A DNA stretch of 64,000 nucleotides from Longimicrobium terrae (GCF_014202995.1 NZ_JACHIA010000002.1:324645-388644), one strand, 5' to 3'. Counted from the first letter of the stretch, positions 48,801 to 61,300 are shown. The notes: a model not told the origin generated them from the sequence alone. Numbers and translations: made by a program.

Positions 48801-49392
48801 GCTGCGCCGCCACCCCGCCGTGCGCGACTGCGCCGTGGTGGTGCGCGAGGACGCGCCGGGTGACCGGCGGCTGGCGGCGTACGTGGTGGGCGGCGCGGAC
48901 CCGGCGGCGCTGCGGGCCCACCTGCGGCGCACCCTTCCCGACTACATGGTGCCGGCGGCCATCGTCGCGCTGGACGCGCTGCCGATGACGCCCGGCGGCA
49001 AGCTGGACCGCCGCGCTCTTCCCGCGCCCGCCGCGGCGGCCCCGGCGGAGGGCGCCGTGGTCCCCGCCGGGGGGATGGAGGCGCGGATGGCCGCGGTGTG
49101 GCGCGAGGTGCTGGGCGTGGCGGCGGTGGGGATGGAGGACAACTTCTTTGACCTGGGCGGCCACTCGCTTCTGCTGGTGAAGCTGCAGGCCCGGGTGGCG
49201 GCGGAGTTCGGGGTGCAGGTGCCGGTGGTGGAATTGTTTCAGTTCCCCACGGCGCGGGCGCTGGCCGGCCGGCTGGCGCACGGGGCGGATGCAGGAGCGG
49301 TGGAAGAGGGCGGGGAGCGGGGCGGGGCGCGGCAGGCGGGGGTGAGCCGGCTGGAAGCGCGCCGGGCGGCGGGACGCGCCCGGCGGCCGTAG
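42871..49392 (+). CDS. NRPS3: C7-A7-PCP7-C8-A8(Leu)-PCP8
   Basis: A 2173-aa two-module synthetase. The ATG at 42871 has GAGG seven bases upstream; a TTG four codons earlier is less likely. The N-terminus RKKLDLLLRLAGRLG is a short docking-like helix. C7 has HHAVADG at 184. A7 (YINYTSGSTG at 657) reads D-A-F-Y-L-G-V-A-W-K, one position from A6, so it should load the same hydrophobic residue. PCP7 has Ser1048. C8 has HHAVSDG at 1237. A8 (1713) reads D-A-W-F-L-G-N-V-V-K, the classical Leu code. PCP8 has Ser2099. After PCP8 comes a 60-residue basic tail (VSRLEARRAAGRARR) that probably docks to the PKS three bases downstream. No epimerase, so X7 and Leu should stay L. Confidence 0.95.
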   Translation: MDSTNAPTRSDATASPAERDGSGRKKLDLLLRLAGRLGGGGADVIRPRAAAGPAPLSFGQERMWLLHQLDPASAAYNITGAYRLASVNAPVLERALGEVVRRHEALRTTFHEVDGTVLQHAAPFAGFILPVEDLSGHMPAAREAEMIRRAGQEAVRPYDLSAGPLFRPRLLRLGDGDVLLLNLHHAVADGWSIGVLLREVSTLYAAFLEGAASPLAPPQVQYADYAAWQRERLRGDTLERHLAYWRERLAGAPALLDLPADRPRPAVQSFRGDRVALDLPADLRDRVNSLAREEDASLFMVLLAAFQMLVARYGAGDDIVVGSPMSGRGRREVEEVIGFFVNTVVLRTRLDGDPSFREVVRRVRETTLGAFEHQEVPFERLVAELQPERSLAHSPLFHVMFTTEAVPDAEGSAHRLDADSLEVQTDTAQFDLTLGISESRRGLHAWLTYSTDLFERQTADRMLTHFARVLRQGVDDPDLHLSRLRLQAGAERALVVEEWNRTERPYPRGVCIHELFAARAAAQPDAVALAWDGETVTYAELDARANRLAHHLAGLGVGPERRVGVLLDRSIHLIVSVLAILKAGGCYVPIDPEYPAERLELMLADSGIRVLLARGTPVRALPGSDLRTVPLDEADVILALYPASAPRSGVSPENLAYINYTSGSTGRPKGVMVGHREVIQLVVNSDHAPLLPGDRVAHASNPSFDAMTFEVWGALLNGATLVGVSRDVLLSGARFRRLLEEQRVTTLYLTTALLNHLSREQPGIFGGLRELLHGGQQVDADSIRYLLGTGRPGRLLHVYGPTEITAWCTCQEVRDVPAGATTVPIGGPIGNARMYVLDGALEPLPVAVPGEAYVGGDGVVRGYLDRPALTAERFVPDPFASQPGARMYRTGDRMRWRAEGTLEFVGRLDDQVKIRGFRIEPGEVESVLAAHPDVREARVIVREDQPGEKRLVAYVVGDADADTLRADLRRGLPEYMVPAAFVAVASLPLTPSGKLDVRALPAPEMVQEDRYAAPRTPVEEVLAGIWSALLGVERVGIRDNFFEMGGHSLLATRVISRVRAVLGADLPLRALFEKPTIAGLAGVVEKARREGAPALPPVVPVMRRPPLSFAQERLWFLDQMQPGSTTYNMHSALRLSGPLNAPALERALGEVVRRHEALRTVFREEDGAPVQVILPVTGFRLAMEDLSHLDETERGDEVRRRVDAEAARPFDLSAGPLFRAALLVLGEQEQVLWMGMHHAVSDGWSLGVLHRELAALYAAYADGRESPLDEPAVQYADYAVWQRQQLAGEYLERSLGWWRGRLSGAPALLELPTDRPRPAVQTFGGATLPVTVPANVLKPLRDLGHAEGATLFMVLLGAFQALLSRYGGGDDVVVGTPVSGRARGEVEELIGFFVNTLALRTDLSGDPSFREVLRRVRETTLGAFDHQEVPFEKLVAELQPERSLSHSPLFQVMFTLDAGSSASPGLSGVAVEEMGTEGGAAKFDLTLGLGAVDDGLAGALTWRTDLWDRATVERMMEHLGRVLEQVAANPAVRLSELELLGAGERRVVLEEWNRTAFRHADTRPVHERFAEWAARTPDAPAVVHGDRTLTYAELERRAGSVARRLRARVVGPDVPVGVCLERGPELVAALLGVLRAGGAYVALDPAYPAERLDAMVADSGARVLLTRRALAAALPARPGVEVADVDGWMEDDGSASTEAAEPAESTGPRSLAYVIYTSGSTGTPKAVGVEHAGLANLCAWHEAAFAVTAEDRATQLASPGFDASAWEVWPYLTRGACVEVVPDAVRADPAALRDWLVRRRVTIAFVPTPLAEPLLALPWPAETALRWLLAGGDRLATRPAAHLPFALSNNYGPTETTVVATSGQVTPEGARAPSIGRPLHNTRCYVLSPSLRPLPAGVPGELYVGGAQVARGYLGRPAMTAERFVPDPFSRDAGARMYRTGDRVRWRADGALESLGRLDAQAKIRGFRIEPGEVEAALRRHPAVRDCAVVVREDAPGDRRLAAYVVGGADPAALRAHLRRTLPDYMVPAAIVALDALPMTPGGKLDRRALPAPAAAAPAEGAVVPAGGMEARMAAVWREVLGVAAVGMEDNFFDLGGHSLLLVKLQARVAAEFGVQVPVVELFQFPTARALAGRLAHGADAGAVEEGGERGGARQAGVSRLEARRAAGRARRP

Positions 49393-49395
49393 AAG

Positions 49396-52300
49396 ATGCA
49401 TCACACTTCACCACGCATGGTCATGGCAGAGCACGGCATCGACCCCGGCGAAGCGACCGGGCTGGAGGTGGCGGTGGTGGGGATGGCGGGGCGGTTTCCC
49501 GGCGCCCCCGACATTCACGCCTTCTGGCGCAACCTCCGCGACGGCGTGGAGTCCATCCGCTTCTTTTCCCGCGCCGAGCTGGCCGCGGCGGGGACGGACC
49601 CGGAGCTCCTGGACCACCCGGACTTTGTCCCCGCGCGCGGCGAGCTGGCCGGCGCGGACGAGTTTGACGCGGGGCTCTTTCACCTCACCCCGCGCGACGC
49701 CGAGATCCTGGATCCGCAGCACCGCGTGCTGCTGGAGTGCGCCTGGGCGGCGCTGGAGCACGCGGGCTACGACCCCGCCCGCGTGGACCGGCCGGTGGGC
49801 GTGTTCGCGGGGTGCAGCACCAGCGGCTACCTGGCCAACTTGGCCGCCAGCCCGGAGCTGATGCGCTCCGTGGGCACCACGCGCCTGCTGCTGGGGAACG
49901 AAAAGGACCACCTGGCCGCCGGCATCTCGTACCGGCTGAACCTGCGCGGGCCCAGCCTGGCCGTGCAGACCGCCTGCTCCACCTCCATGGTGGCCGTGCA
50001 CCTGGCCTGCCAGAGCCTGCTGGCCGGCGAGTGCGACATGGCGCTGGCCGGGGGCGCCGGCATCGGGGTGCCGCTGCGCACCGGCTACCTGTACGTCCCC
50101 GAGGGGATCGCATCGCCGGACGGGCACTGCCGCGCGTTCGACGCGGAGGCGCGCGGCACCGTGGGCGGGAGCGGGGCGGGGATGGTGGCGCTGCGCCGGC
50201 TGGAGGACGCGCTGGCGGACGGCGACACCATCCACGCCGTCATCCGCGGCAGCGCCGTCAACAACGACGGCGCGCAGAAGGTGGGCTACACGGCGCCCAG
50301 CGTCACCGGGCAGGCGCGCGTGCTTTCCGAGGCGCTGGCCGCCGCGCAGGTGGACCCGTCCACCATCCATTACCTGGAGGCGCACGGCAGCGGCACCCCG
50401 CTGGGCGACGCCATCGAGCTCAAGGCGGTGGGGCAGGTGCTGGCCGGGGTGGAGGGGCACCGCTGGGCCATCGGCTCGGTCAAGACCAACGTGGGCCACC
50501 TGGACGCGGCGGCGGGGATCACCGGCTTCATCAAGACGGTGATGTCGCTCAAGCACCAGCAGATTCCGCCGTCGCTGCACTGCACGGTGCCGCACCCCGA
50601 GATCGCGGCGTCCGGCGGGCGCGTGTTCGTCAACACGGAGCTGCGGCCGTGGGAGCGCAACGGCACCCCGCGCCGCGCGGGGGTCAGCTCGTTCGGCATC
50701 GGCGGCACCAACGCGCACGTCATCCTGGAAGAAGCACCCGTCCCCGCGCCGTCCGGCCCGTCGCGCGCCCTGCAGCTGCTGGTGCTTTCCGCGCGGACGC
50801 CGGAGGCCGCGGCGGCGGCGGCGCGCAACCTGGCCGCGCACCTGGAGGCGGAGTCGCCCGGGCTGGCGGACGCCGCCTTCACGCTGCAGACGGGGCGGCG
50901 CGAGATGGAGCACCGCCTGGCCGTGGTGTGCGCGGACGCGGCGGAGGGCGCGGCGGCGCTGCGCGAGGCCGCGGCCGGGGGCGCGGCGCGCGTGCAGGCG
51001 GAGCGGCCCGCCGCCTTTCTGTTCCCCGGGCTGGGGATGCACCACGTGGACATGGCGCGCGGCCTGTACGACGCGGAGCCCGCGTTCCGCGACGCCGTGG
51101 ACGAGTGCTGCGAACTGCTCCTTCCCGTGCTGGGGAGCGATCTGCGCGCGGTGATGTACGGCCCCGCGGGGGATGACGGGCCGGCGTCCGGCGGATGGAA
51201 CCTCCGGGCGATGCTGGGCCGCGACGCCGCCCCGGCCCCCTCGGCGCTGGACGACACCCGCCTGGCGCAGCCCGCCGTCTTCGTGACGGAGTACGCGCTG
51301 GCGCGGCTGTGGATGAGCTGGGGCGTGGAGCCCCGCGCGCTGCTGGGCCACTCGCTGGGCGAGTACGTGGCCGCCTGCGTGGCGGGCGTGCTGCGGGTGG
51401 AAGACGCGCTGCGGCTGGTGGCACTGCGCGCCCGGCTGATCGACGCCCTGCCGGAAGGCGCCATGCTCGCCGTTCCGCTGGGGGAGGCGGAGCTGCGCGC
51501 CCTGCTCCCCGCCGGGGTGGACGTGGCGGCGGTGAACACGCCGGAAAGCTGCGTGGCGGCCGGGCCGGTGGAGGCGATTCAGGCGCTGGAGGCGGTGCTG
51601 GCGGAGCGGGGCACCGTGAGCCGCCGCCTCACCACGCGCCACGCCTTTCACTCGCGCGCCATGACGGCGGTCGCGGCGGAACTGGAACGGCTGGTGGAGG
51701 GGTTCGAGCTGGCGGCGCCGCGGATCCCCATCGTCAGCAACGTGACGGGGACGTGGATGACGGAGGCAGAGGCGCGCTCGCCGGGCTACTGGGCGCGCCA
51801 CCTGTGCCAGACGGTGCGCTTTGCCGACGGCGTGGCCACGCTGCGCGCAGAGCCGGGATGGGTGATGCTGGAGGTGGGCCCGGGGCAGACGCTGGGCGCC
51901 TGGGCCATGCAGCACCCCACCGGCGACGCGGGCGCGCACACGGCGTTCAGCTCGCTGCGCCATCCGCACAACCGCGTGGACGACCTGCGCTTTCTGCTGG
52001 ACACGCTGGGCGGGCTGTGGTGCGCGGGGGTGCGGGTGGACTGGCCGGCGTTCAGCGCGGGCGAGTCGCGGCGGCGGGTTCCGCTTCCCGGCTACCCGTT
52101 CGAGCGCAGGCGGTACTTCGTGGACGCGCCGCGCCCGGCCGCGCCTCTCCCCGATCAGGCGGAACTGGAACAGGGCGGCACGCCCGCCCCGGATGCTCAC
52201 CACGGCAAGGAACCGGACATGATGGACAATGGACGGGCGGCCCAGGCCTCCCCGCGCCGGCGGGACATTCTGCAGCGCCTGCGGGAGATTTCGGCCGAGC

Positions 52301-55300
52301 TTACCGGCATCGGGGCGGACCAGGTGGAGACCGGCGTGGACTTTTTTCGCGCCGGGTTCGATTCGCTGCTCCTGCTGCAGGGGATTCAGGCGATTGAAAA
52401 GCGCGTCGGCGTGCGGGTGTCGCTCGTGGAGCTGCTGGAAGAGATCGTTACTCTGGATGCGCTGGCGGAGCACATCGACCGCGCGCTGGCGCCGGACGTA
52501 GTGGTCCACGTGGACCGGCCCGCGGTGCCGGAGCCCGTCATCGCGGAAGCAGTCGCGCAGGCTCTCGCCGCGGAAGGCGTCGTCCCGGAAGCGGCGGCAC
52601 CCGTACCCGCGGAGCCGCCGCGGACCATCGCCGCGCCGCCGGCCTTCTACCCGGCGCCCGGCTCGCAGCGGGGCTGGGCGGAGAACGCGGGCGCGCTGGA
52701 GCGGCTGGTGGAGCGGCAGATGGAGATGATGCGCGAGCAGAACGAGCGCGTCATCGCCCAGCAGATGGAACTCGCGCGGCAGCAGAGCGAGCTGATGTCA
52801 CGGCACATCGCCGCCTTTCTCGGCGGCGTCATCCCCACGATTGAACCCGCGCCCCGGGCTCCGGCGGACGGTGCCGCCGCGAACGGATCTGCGCATGCCG
52901 CGTCCCCGCTCGGCGGACCGGCATCGCCTGTTGTCGCCGGCGGATCGGCCAACGGAAGTGCATCGGCCGAGACTGCATCGAGCTACGGCAGTCCATCGAC
53001 CTTGGTCGCTGGATCGCCGAACCGGTCATCGACCAGCCTCCATGGGTCGATCAACGGCGGTTCATCGACCCCGGACGCTGGGTTTGTTAACGGCGTTTCA
53101 TCGACCGAAACCGTTGGGTTTGTGAATGGCGGTGCATCTGCCGGTGTCCACGGCCTGACCAACGGCGGCGCATCGGCCGTGATCGGCGGATCGGCGAATG
53201 GCGGTGGATCGACTGTCGTCGCCGAGTTGCGCGGCGGGGCAGTGGAGCCGGGGCGGGCGCGGATACGGCCGGAAACGTTCGTGGCGTACCAGCCGCTGAA
53301 CACCGATCCCGCGGGGCTCAACCCCGTGCAGCGGGAGTACCTGGACGGCTTCATCGACCGGTACGTGGCGCGAACAGGGGCCAGCAAGGCGCACCAGGCG
53401 CGCTTTCACCGCGCGCTGGCGGACAGCCGGGTCACGGCGCGATTCCGCCGCGCGCTCAAGGAGATCCTGTACCCCATCGTGGGCACCGGAGGCCGCGGAT
53501 CGCGCCTGCGCGACCTGGACGGCAACGAGTACGTGGACATCGCCATGGGGTTCGGCTGCAACCTGTTTGGGCACGCGCCGGACTTCGTCACCCGCGCCGT
53601 CCACGAGCAGGCGGAGCGCGGCTACGCGCTGGGCCCGCAGTCCGAGGACGCCGGATACGCCGCGGAGCTGGTGTGCCGGCTGGGCGGCGTGGACCGCGCC
53701 GTGTTCTGCAACTCGGGAACGGAGGCGGTGCTGGGCGCCGTGCGCGCCGCGCGGACGTATACCGGGCGGACGAAGGTGGCCATGTTCGCCGGCAGCTACC
53801 ACGGCTGGAGCGACCTGGTGCTGGGCCGCCTGTTCACCGCAGGCGGCCGCCGCGAGGTGCGCCCCAGCGCGCCGGGCGTCCCCCCGCTGCCGCTGGGCGA
53901 TGTGCTGATGCTGGACTTTGACGATCCCGCCTCGCTGGAGCTGCTGGCCGAACAGCTGGACCAGATCGCCCTGGTGATGGTGGAGCCGGTGCAGAGCCGG
54001 CGCCCGGACCTGCAGCCCTTTGCGTTCCTGCGCCAGCTTCGCCGGATGACGCAGGACGCGGGCGTGCTGCTGCTGTTCGATGAGCTGATCACCGGCTTCC
54101 GCATGGGAACGGGCGGCGCGCAGTCCTTCTTTGGCGTCAAGGCGGACCTGGTCACGTACGGCAAGGTGGTCGCTGGCGGCCTGCCGATGGGCGTGGTGGG
54201 CGGGACGGAGGAGGTGATGAGTGTGTTCGATGGCGGGATGTGGAACTACGGCGACGATTCCTATCCCACCGGCCAGCGCACCCTCTTTGCCGGCGCCTAC
54301 TTCAAGCACCCGGTGTCCATGGCCGTCGCCCGCGCCATTCTGACCGAGGTGGAGCGCCGCGGCCAGCCCATGTACGACGAGCTGAACGCGCGCACCACCG
54401 CGCTGGTGGAGCGCATCAACGCCTTTCTGGAGGCCGGCCGGTATCCGATTACCGCCGCGCACTTCAGCTCGTGCTTCCGCTTCTTCTTCGGCCCGGAAGT
54501 CGTCTTTCCCGACCTGTTCAACCACCACCTGATCGCGGAGGGGATCTACGTCCTGCCCGAGACGGGGACGCACTTCCTTTCCCCCGCGCACACGGACGAG
54601 GACCTCGAGGCGGTGTACCGCGCCATCTGCACGACCCTCCGCGACATGCGCCGCGGCGGCTTCATCCCCCCCGGACCGGACGGCGGGGAGGATGATGACG
54701 GTCCCGAATCCGGCGGCCCCTCCGCACCCGGCCTCGCCGTCCGAGGGTTGCCGGTGGATGGAAACGCGGCGGACGAGGTGCGCGTCCTTCCGCTGACGGA
54801 GGGGCAGCGGCAGCTGTGGTTCGAGTCGCAGATGGGGGACGACGCGGCGCTGGCCTACGTGGAATCCACCGCAGTGCGCCTCCGTGGCCCGCTGAACGTG
54901 GACGCTCTGCGCGCCGCGCTGGACGCCGTTTCCGCGCGGCACGACACGCTGCGGATGACCTTCAGCGCGGACGGCGAGGCGCAGCTCATTCATCCCCCGC
55001 GCCCGCTTCAGGTGCCGTGGGCCGACTTCCGCGCCGTCCCCGCGGACGAGCGCGACGAACGCGTGCGCGCCTGGTTGCGCGGGCTGGCGCGGGAGCCGTT
55101 CCGCTTGGCGGAGGGCCCGCTGGTGCGCTTCGCCCTCGCCGCGGTGGAGGCGGACGAGCACCTGCTGGTGATCACCGCGCACCACGCGGCGGTGGACGGC
55201 TGGTCGTTCGGCGTGGTGTGGAGCGACCTGTCCGCGATGTACGCCGCCGCGCGCGAGGGCCGGCGCGCGGAGCTGCCCGCCCCCGCGGACCACGGCGCCG

Positions 55301-58300
55301 CCGTCCGCGCCCAGGTGGAGGCCGTGTCGTCCGACGAGGAGGCGGAGGCGTACTGGCTGGCGCGCTTTGCCGACGGCGTCCCCGTGCTGGACCTGCCCAC
55401 GGACCGCCCGCGTCCCCCGGTGCGGGGCTACGCCGGCGAGCGGGTGGAGCGGGTGATGGGCGGCCGCCTGATGCACCGGCTGGCGGACGCCGGGCGCCCG
55501 CACGGCCTGACTCTGTTCAACACGCTGCTTTCCGCCTACTTCGTGTGGCTGTCGCGCCTGTCCGGGCAGGACGACATCGTCGTGGGCACCCCCGCGGCGG
55601 GGCAGGCGGGGCGCGCCGGGGCGGCGGAGCTGGTGGGGTACGGCATCAACGTCCTTCCCGTCCGCGCCCGGGTGGATGCGAACGCGTCTTTTGCGGACAA
55701 CGCGCGGGCGGTGCGCCGGGCGCTGCTGGGCGCGCTGGAGCACCAGGGCTTTTCCTTTCCGCGCCTGGTAGAAAAGCTGCTGCGCACCCGCGATCCCAGC
55801 CGCCCGCCCGTGTTCTCGGCCATGCTGAACCTGGACCGCGAGCCCGAAACCACCCTGCTGGGCGACGTCCCCGCCTCGTTCGAGCCGAACTTCGCGGGGG
55901 GCGCCAAGGTGGACATCCGCTTTGCGCTGACGGAGACGGGAGACCAACTGGTTCTGCGCTGCGACTTCGCGGCGGAGCTGTTCGACGCCGCCACCATCGC
56001 CGGGTGGCTGGCGGGCTTTGAGCGGCTGCTGGAGCAGGTGGCGGCCGGCCCCGGGACGCGCGTGTCGGAGATGGCGCTGGTGGGCGGGGACGACCGCCGC
56101 CGCGTGCTGCGCGACTGGAACCGCACCGACGCCCCCCGCGCGGAGACCTGCCTGCACCGGTTGTTCGAGGCGCAGGCCGCGCGCACGCCGGACGCCGCCG
56201 CCGTCCTGTTCGGCGAGCGCACGGTGACCTACGCGGAGCTGGACCGCGCCGCCAACCGCGTCGCGCACGCCCTGCTGCGCCGGGGCACGGGGGTGGAGAC
56301 GCGCGTGGCGGTGCTGATGGACAACGGCCCCGAAGCGGTGGCCGCCCTGCTGGGGGTGATGAAGGCCGGCGCGGCGTACGTGCCGCTGGACGCCGCCAGC
56401 CCGGCGGACCGGCTGCGCTACGTGCTGGCGGATTCCGGCGCCGCGCTGGTGCTGACAGACGGCTCCGCCCCGCTCCCCGCGGACGCCCCGCCGTCCGTCC
56501 ACGCCGGCCCGGGCGCGCTGGACGGCGAGCGGGACGACGCGCCCGCCGCCGCCGTGCATCCGCGCGGCCTGGCGTACGTCATCTACACCTCCGGCAGCAC
56601 CGGCCGGCCCAAGGGCGTGGGGGTGGAGCACCGCAGCGTGTGCAACACCATCCTCAACTACATCCACGAGTACGAGGTGCACCCCGCGGCCCGCGTCCTC
56701 TCCTTTGCGCCGCTGCACTTTGATGCGTCGGGGACGGACCTGTACACCGCGCTGTGCTCCGGCGCCGCGGTGGTGACGGCGCCGCGCGAGGCGCTGGTGC
56801 CCGGCCCGGAGCTGGTGGCGCTGCTGGAGGGGCAGCGGGTGACGCACGCCAAGTTCACCCCGTCCGCGCTGGCGGCGCTCCCGTCCGCCCCGCTCCCCGC
56901 GCTGGAAGCGGTGATGACGGGCGGCGAGGCGTGCACGGCGGAGCTGGTGGCGCACTGGGCGCCGGGGCGGCGCTTCTACAACGGATACGGCCCCACGGAA
57001 GCCAGCATCCGCGTCACCGTGGCGCGGTGCACGGACGGCACGCGCATCCCGCCGCTGGGCCGCCCCACGGACAACGTGCGGCTGTACGTGCTGGACCCGT
57101 TCGGCCATCCGCTCCCGCCGGGCGTGCCCGGCGAACTGTGCATCGGCGGGGTGCAGGTGGCGCGTGGCTACCTGGGCCGCCCCGCGCTCACGGCGGAAAA
57201 GTTCATCCCCGACCCCTTCGGCCCCGAACCGGGGGGACGGCTGTACCGCTCCGGCGACCGCGTGCGCCACCGGGTGGACGGCGAGCTGGAGTTCCTGGGC
57301 CGCACCGACTTTCAGGTCAAGATCCGCGGCTACCGCATCGAGACGGGCGAGGTGGAAGCCGCCCTGCGCGAGTTTCCCGGCGTGCGCGACGCCATCGTCG
57401 TGGCGCGCGAGGACGCGCCGGGCGACCGCCGCCTGGTGGGCTACGCCGCGGTGGAAGGGGAGGCGCCCTCCCCCCGCGCCGTGCGCGACGCGCTGCGCGA
57501 GCGGCTGCCGGAGTACATGGTGCCCTCCGCCTTCGTCTTTCTGGACCGCTTGCCGATGAGCGGCACGGGCAAGGTGGACCGCGCCGCCCTCCCCGCGCCG
57601 GAGCAGGCCCCCGCCGACGCCGGGTGGACCGCGCCGCGCACCCCGGTGGAGGAGGCGCTGGCCGGGATCTGGGGCACCGTCCTGGGCGTGGAGCGGGTGG
57701 GCGCGCACGACGACTTTTTCGAGCTGGGCGGGCACTCGCTGCTGGCCACCCGCGTGGTGAGTCGCGTGCGCGAGGTGTTCGGGGTGGAGGCGCGGCTGCG
57801 CGCGCTGTTCGAGGCGCCCACCGTGGCCGGGCTGGCCGCGCGCATCGAGGCGCTGCGCCGCGCCGGCGTCCCCGCGCCCCCGGCCATCGCCCCGGCGGAC
57901 CGCTCGCGCCCGCTGCCGCTGTCGTTTGCGCAGGAGCGGCTCTGGTTCCTGGACCGCATGCCGGAGGGCGCGGCGTACGTCATTCCGCAGGGGATGCGGC
58001 TGGCCGGCGCGCTGGACATCCCCGCGCTGGAGCGGGCGCTGGGCGAGGTGATGCGGCGCCACGAGGTTCTGCGCACGGTGTTCCGCGAGGGGGACGAGGG
58101 GCCGGTGCAGGTCATCACCCCCTTCAACGGCTTCACCCTCCCGGTGGAGGACCTGTCGCGCGCCACGCCGGCGGAGCGCGAGGCGGTGGTGGAGCGGCGC
58201 GCGGCGGAATCCGTGGCGCGGCCCTTTGACCTGGCCGCCGGACCGCTCTTTCGCGCCTCGCTGCTGCGGCTGGCGGAGGATGATCACGCGCTGCTCCTGT

Positions 58301-61300
58301 CCGTCCATCACGCGGTGGCGGACGGGTGGAGCATGGCCGTGCTGGACACCGAACTGGGCGCGCTGTACGAGGCGTTTCGCCGGGGGGACCCGTCCCCCCT
58401 GCCGGAGCCGCCGGTGCAGTACGCCGACTACGCCGCCTGGCAGCGCACCCACCTGCGCGGCGAGGCGCTGGATCGCGAGCTGGGCTGGTGGAAGGAGCGG
58501 CTGGCCGGCGCCCCCGCGCTGCTGGAGCTTCCGGCGGACCATCCCCGCCCGGCGGTGATGGCGTTTCGCGGCGGGTTCGAGCTGGTGCACTATCCCGCGG
58601 AACTGCTGGACCGGCTTCAGGCGCTGGCCCGCCGCGAGGGCGCCACGCTGTACATGGTGCTCCTGGGCGCGTTTCAGGCGCTGCTGGCGCGCTACGCGGG
58701 GACGGACGACGTGGTCGTGGGGACGACGACGGCGGGGCGCACCCGCGCCGAGCTGGAGCCGCTGATCGGCCTGTTCATGAACACGCTGGCGCTGCGCACC
58801 GACCTGTCCGGCGACCCCTCGTTCCGCGAGCTGCTGCGGCGCGTGCGCGACGTCACCCTGGGCGCGTACGAGCACCAGGACCTGCCGTTCGAGAAGCTGG
58901 TGGCGGAGCTGCGGCCGGAGCGCAGCCTGAGCCACACGCCCGTCTTTCAGGTCCTGTTCGAGCTGCACAACACCGGCGCGGGCGAGGCCGGCCTGCCGGG
59001 GCTGCAGGCGCAGACGCTGGGCGCGGACGTCGTGGGGCTCAAGTGCGACCTTTCCGTGGCGCTCACCGCGGGGGCGGACGGGCTGCGCGGGGCGCTGCTG
59101 TACAGCACGGAGCTCTTCGAGCCCACCACGGCGCGGCGGATGGTGGGGCACCTGGAGCGGGTGCTGGAGCAGGTGGCGGAGGACGCGGAAGTCGTTCTCT
59201 CCCGCCTGCGCCTCACCGGGCCGGAGGAGCGCGCCCGCATGGCGGAGTGGAACCGCACCGCCGCGCCGTATCCCGCGGAGCGGTGCATCCACCAGCTCTT
59301 TCAGGAGCAGACGCGCCGCACTCCCGACGCCGTGGCGGTGCAGTGGGATGAGGGTTCGATGACCTTCGGCGAGCTGGACGCGCGCGCGGAGCTGCTGGCG
59401 CGCCGCCTGGCCGCGCGCGGGGTGGGGCCGGAGGTGCGCGTGGGCATCTGCCTGCGCCGCTCGCCGGAACTGCTGGCGGGCATCCTGGGGGTGATGAAGG
59501 CCGGCGGCGCCTGGGTGCCGGTGGATCCCGGCCATCCCGCGGAGCGCATCGCGTACGTGCTGCACGATTCCGGCGCCGCGCTGGTGCTGGCGCAGGACGC
59601 GCTGGCGGAGGTGCTGGCCCCGGTCGGGCTCCCCGTCATCCGCCTGGACGCGGAGTGGGAGCGCATCGCGGCGGAGACAGTGGACGGCTTGACGGCGGAC
59701 CGCGCGGCGGTGGACAGCGGGGTGACGGCGGAAAACCTGGCGTACGTCATCTACACCTCGGGGAGCACGGGGCGGCCCAAGGGCGTCGCCATGCACCACC
59801 GCGGCGTGGTCAACTACATCCACTGGGGAATCCGCCACTACGGGGCAGACCGCGGCGCTGGTGCCCCGGTGTTCACCTCCATGGCGGTGGACCTCACCAT
59901 CACCAACCTCCTTCCCCTCTTCGCCGGCCGCCCCGTGCGGCTGCTGCCGGAAGAGTCGCCGGTGGAGGCGCTGGCGCAGCTGCTGAGGAGCGGGCCGGAG
60001 TTCGGCCTCATCAAGATCACCCCCATTCACCTGGGGCTGCTGGACGGCATGCTGCGGCCGGAGGAGCTGGCGGCGTGCGCGCACACCCTGGTGGTGGGCG
60101 CGGACTTCCTTTCCGCCGGGCCCACCGTCATCTGGCAGGACCATGCCCCCGGCGTGCGGGTGATGAACGAGTACGGCCCCACGGAAACGGTGGTGGGGTG
60201 CTCGGCCTACACGCTCCCCCCCGGGCGGCACCGGTCCGGCCCCGTTCCGGTCGGGCGCGCCATCGACAACCTCACCTTTCACGTCCTGGACGCGCACGGC
60301 GAGCAGGTGCCCGCCGGCCTGCCCGGCGAGCTGTACATCGGCGGGGCGGGGGTGGCGCGCGGCTACCTGGGGCGCCCGGCGCTGTCCGCGGAAAAGTTCG
60401 TCCCTGATCCCTTCGCGGGCCCCGGCGACCGCATGTACCGCACGGGCGACCGCGCGCGCTGGCTGCCGGAGGGTGATCTGCTGATCCTGGGACGCACCGA
60501 TCATCAGCTCAAGATCCGCGGCTACCGCGTGGAGCCGGGGGAGATCGAGGCGGCCCTGCGCCGGTGTGACGGGGTGCGCGAGTGCCTGGTGGTGGCGCGC
60601 GAGGATCGTCCCGGCGACCGCCGGCTGGTGGCGTACGTCGTGGGGGACGCGGAGGCCGCGGCGCTGGGGGATCAGCTGCGCCGCACGCTGCCGGAGTACA
60701 TGGTACCCGGCGCCTTCGTGCGGCTGGATGCGCTGCCGCAGACGCGCACGGGCAAGCTGGATCCCAGGACGCTCCCCGCGCCCGTCTGGTCCGCCGCGCG
60801 GGCGGAGGACGAGGCGCCGCGCAACGAGGTGGAGGCGGAGCTGGCGGCGATGTGGGCGGAGCTGCTGGGGATCGAGGACGTGGGCGTCACCCGCAGCTTC
60901 TTTGAGCTGGGCGGCGACTCGTTCCTGGCGCTGCGCCTGTTCACCCGCGCCAACCGCCAGCTGGGGTGCGACCTTCCCGTCTCCACCCTGTTCGCCGGGG
61001 CCACGGTGCGCCACATGGCGGATGCGGTGCTGCGGCAGCGGGATTCCGTGTCCGCGCTGCCTGAATCCATCGTCCCGCTGCAGCCGGGCGGGTCGCTGCC
61101 GCCGCTCTTCTTCATCCACTCGGCGGACCGCAACGTCATGGGATACGTGAACCTGGTGCGCCACCTGGGCCCGGAGCAGCCGGCCTGGGGCGTGCGCGAC
61201 CTGGGCGACCTGTCGCGACCCGTGGCGCAGATCGCCGCGGAGCACGTGCAGGCGATCCGCGCGGTGCAGCCGCACGGGCCGTACGCGCTGGTGGGATGGT

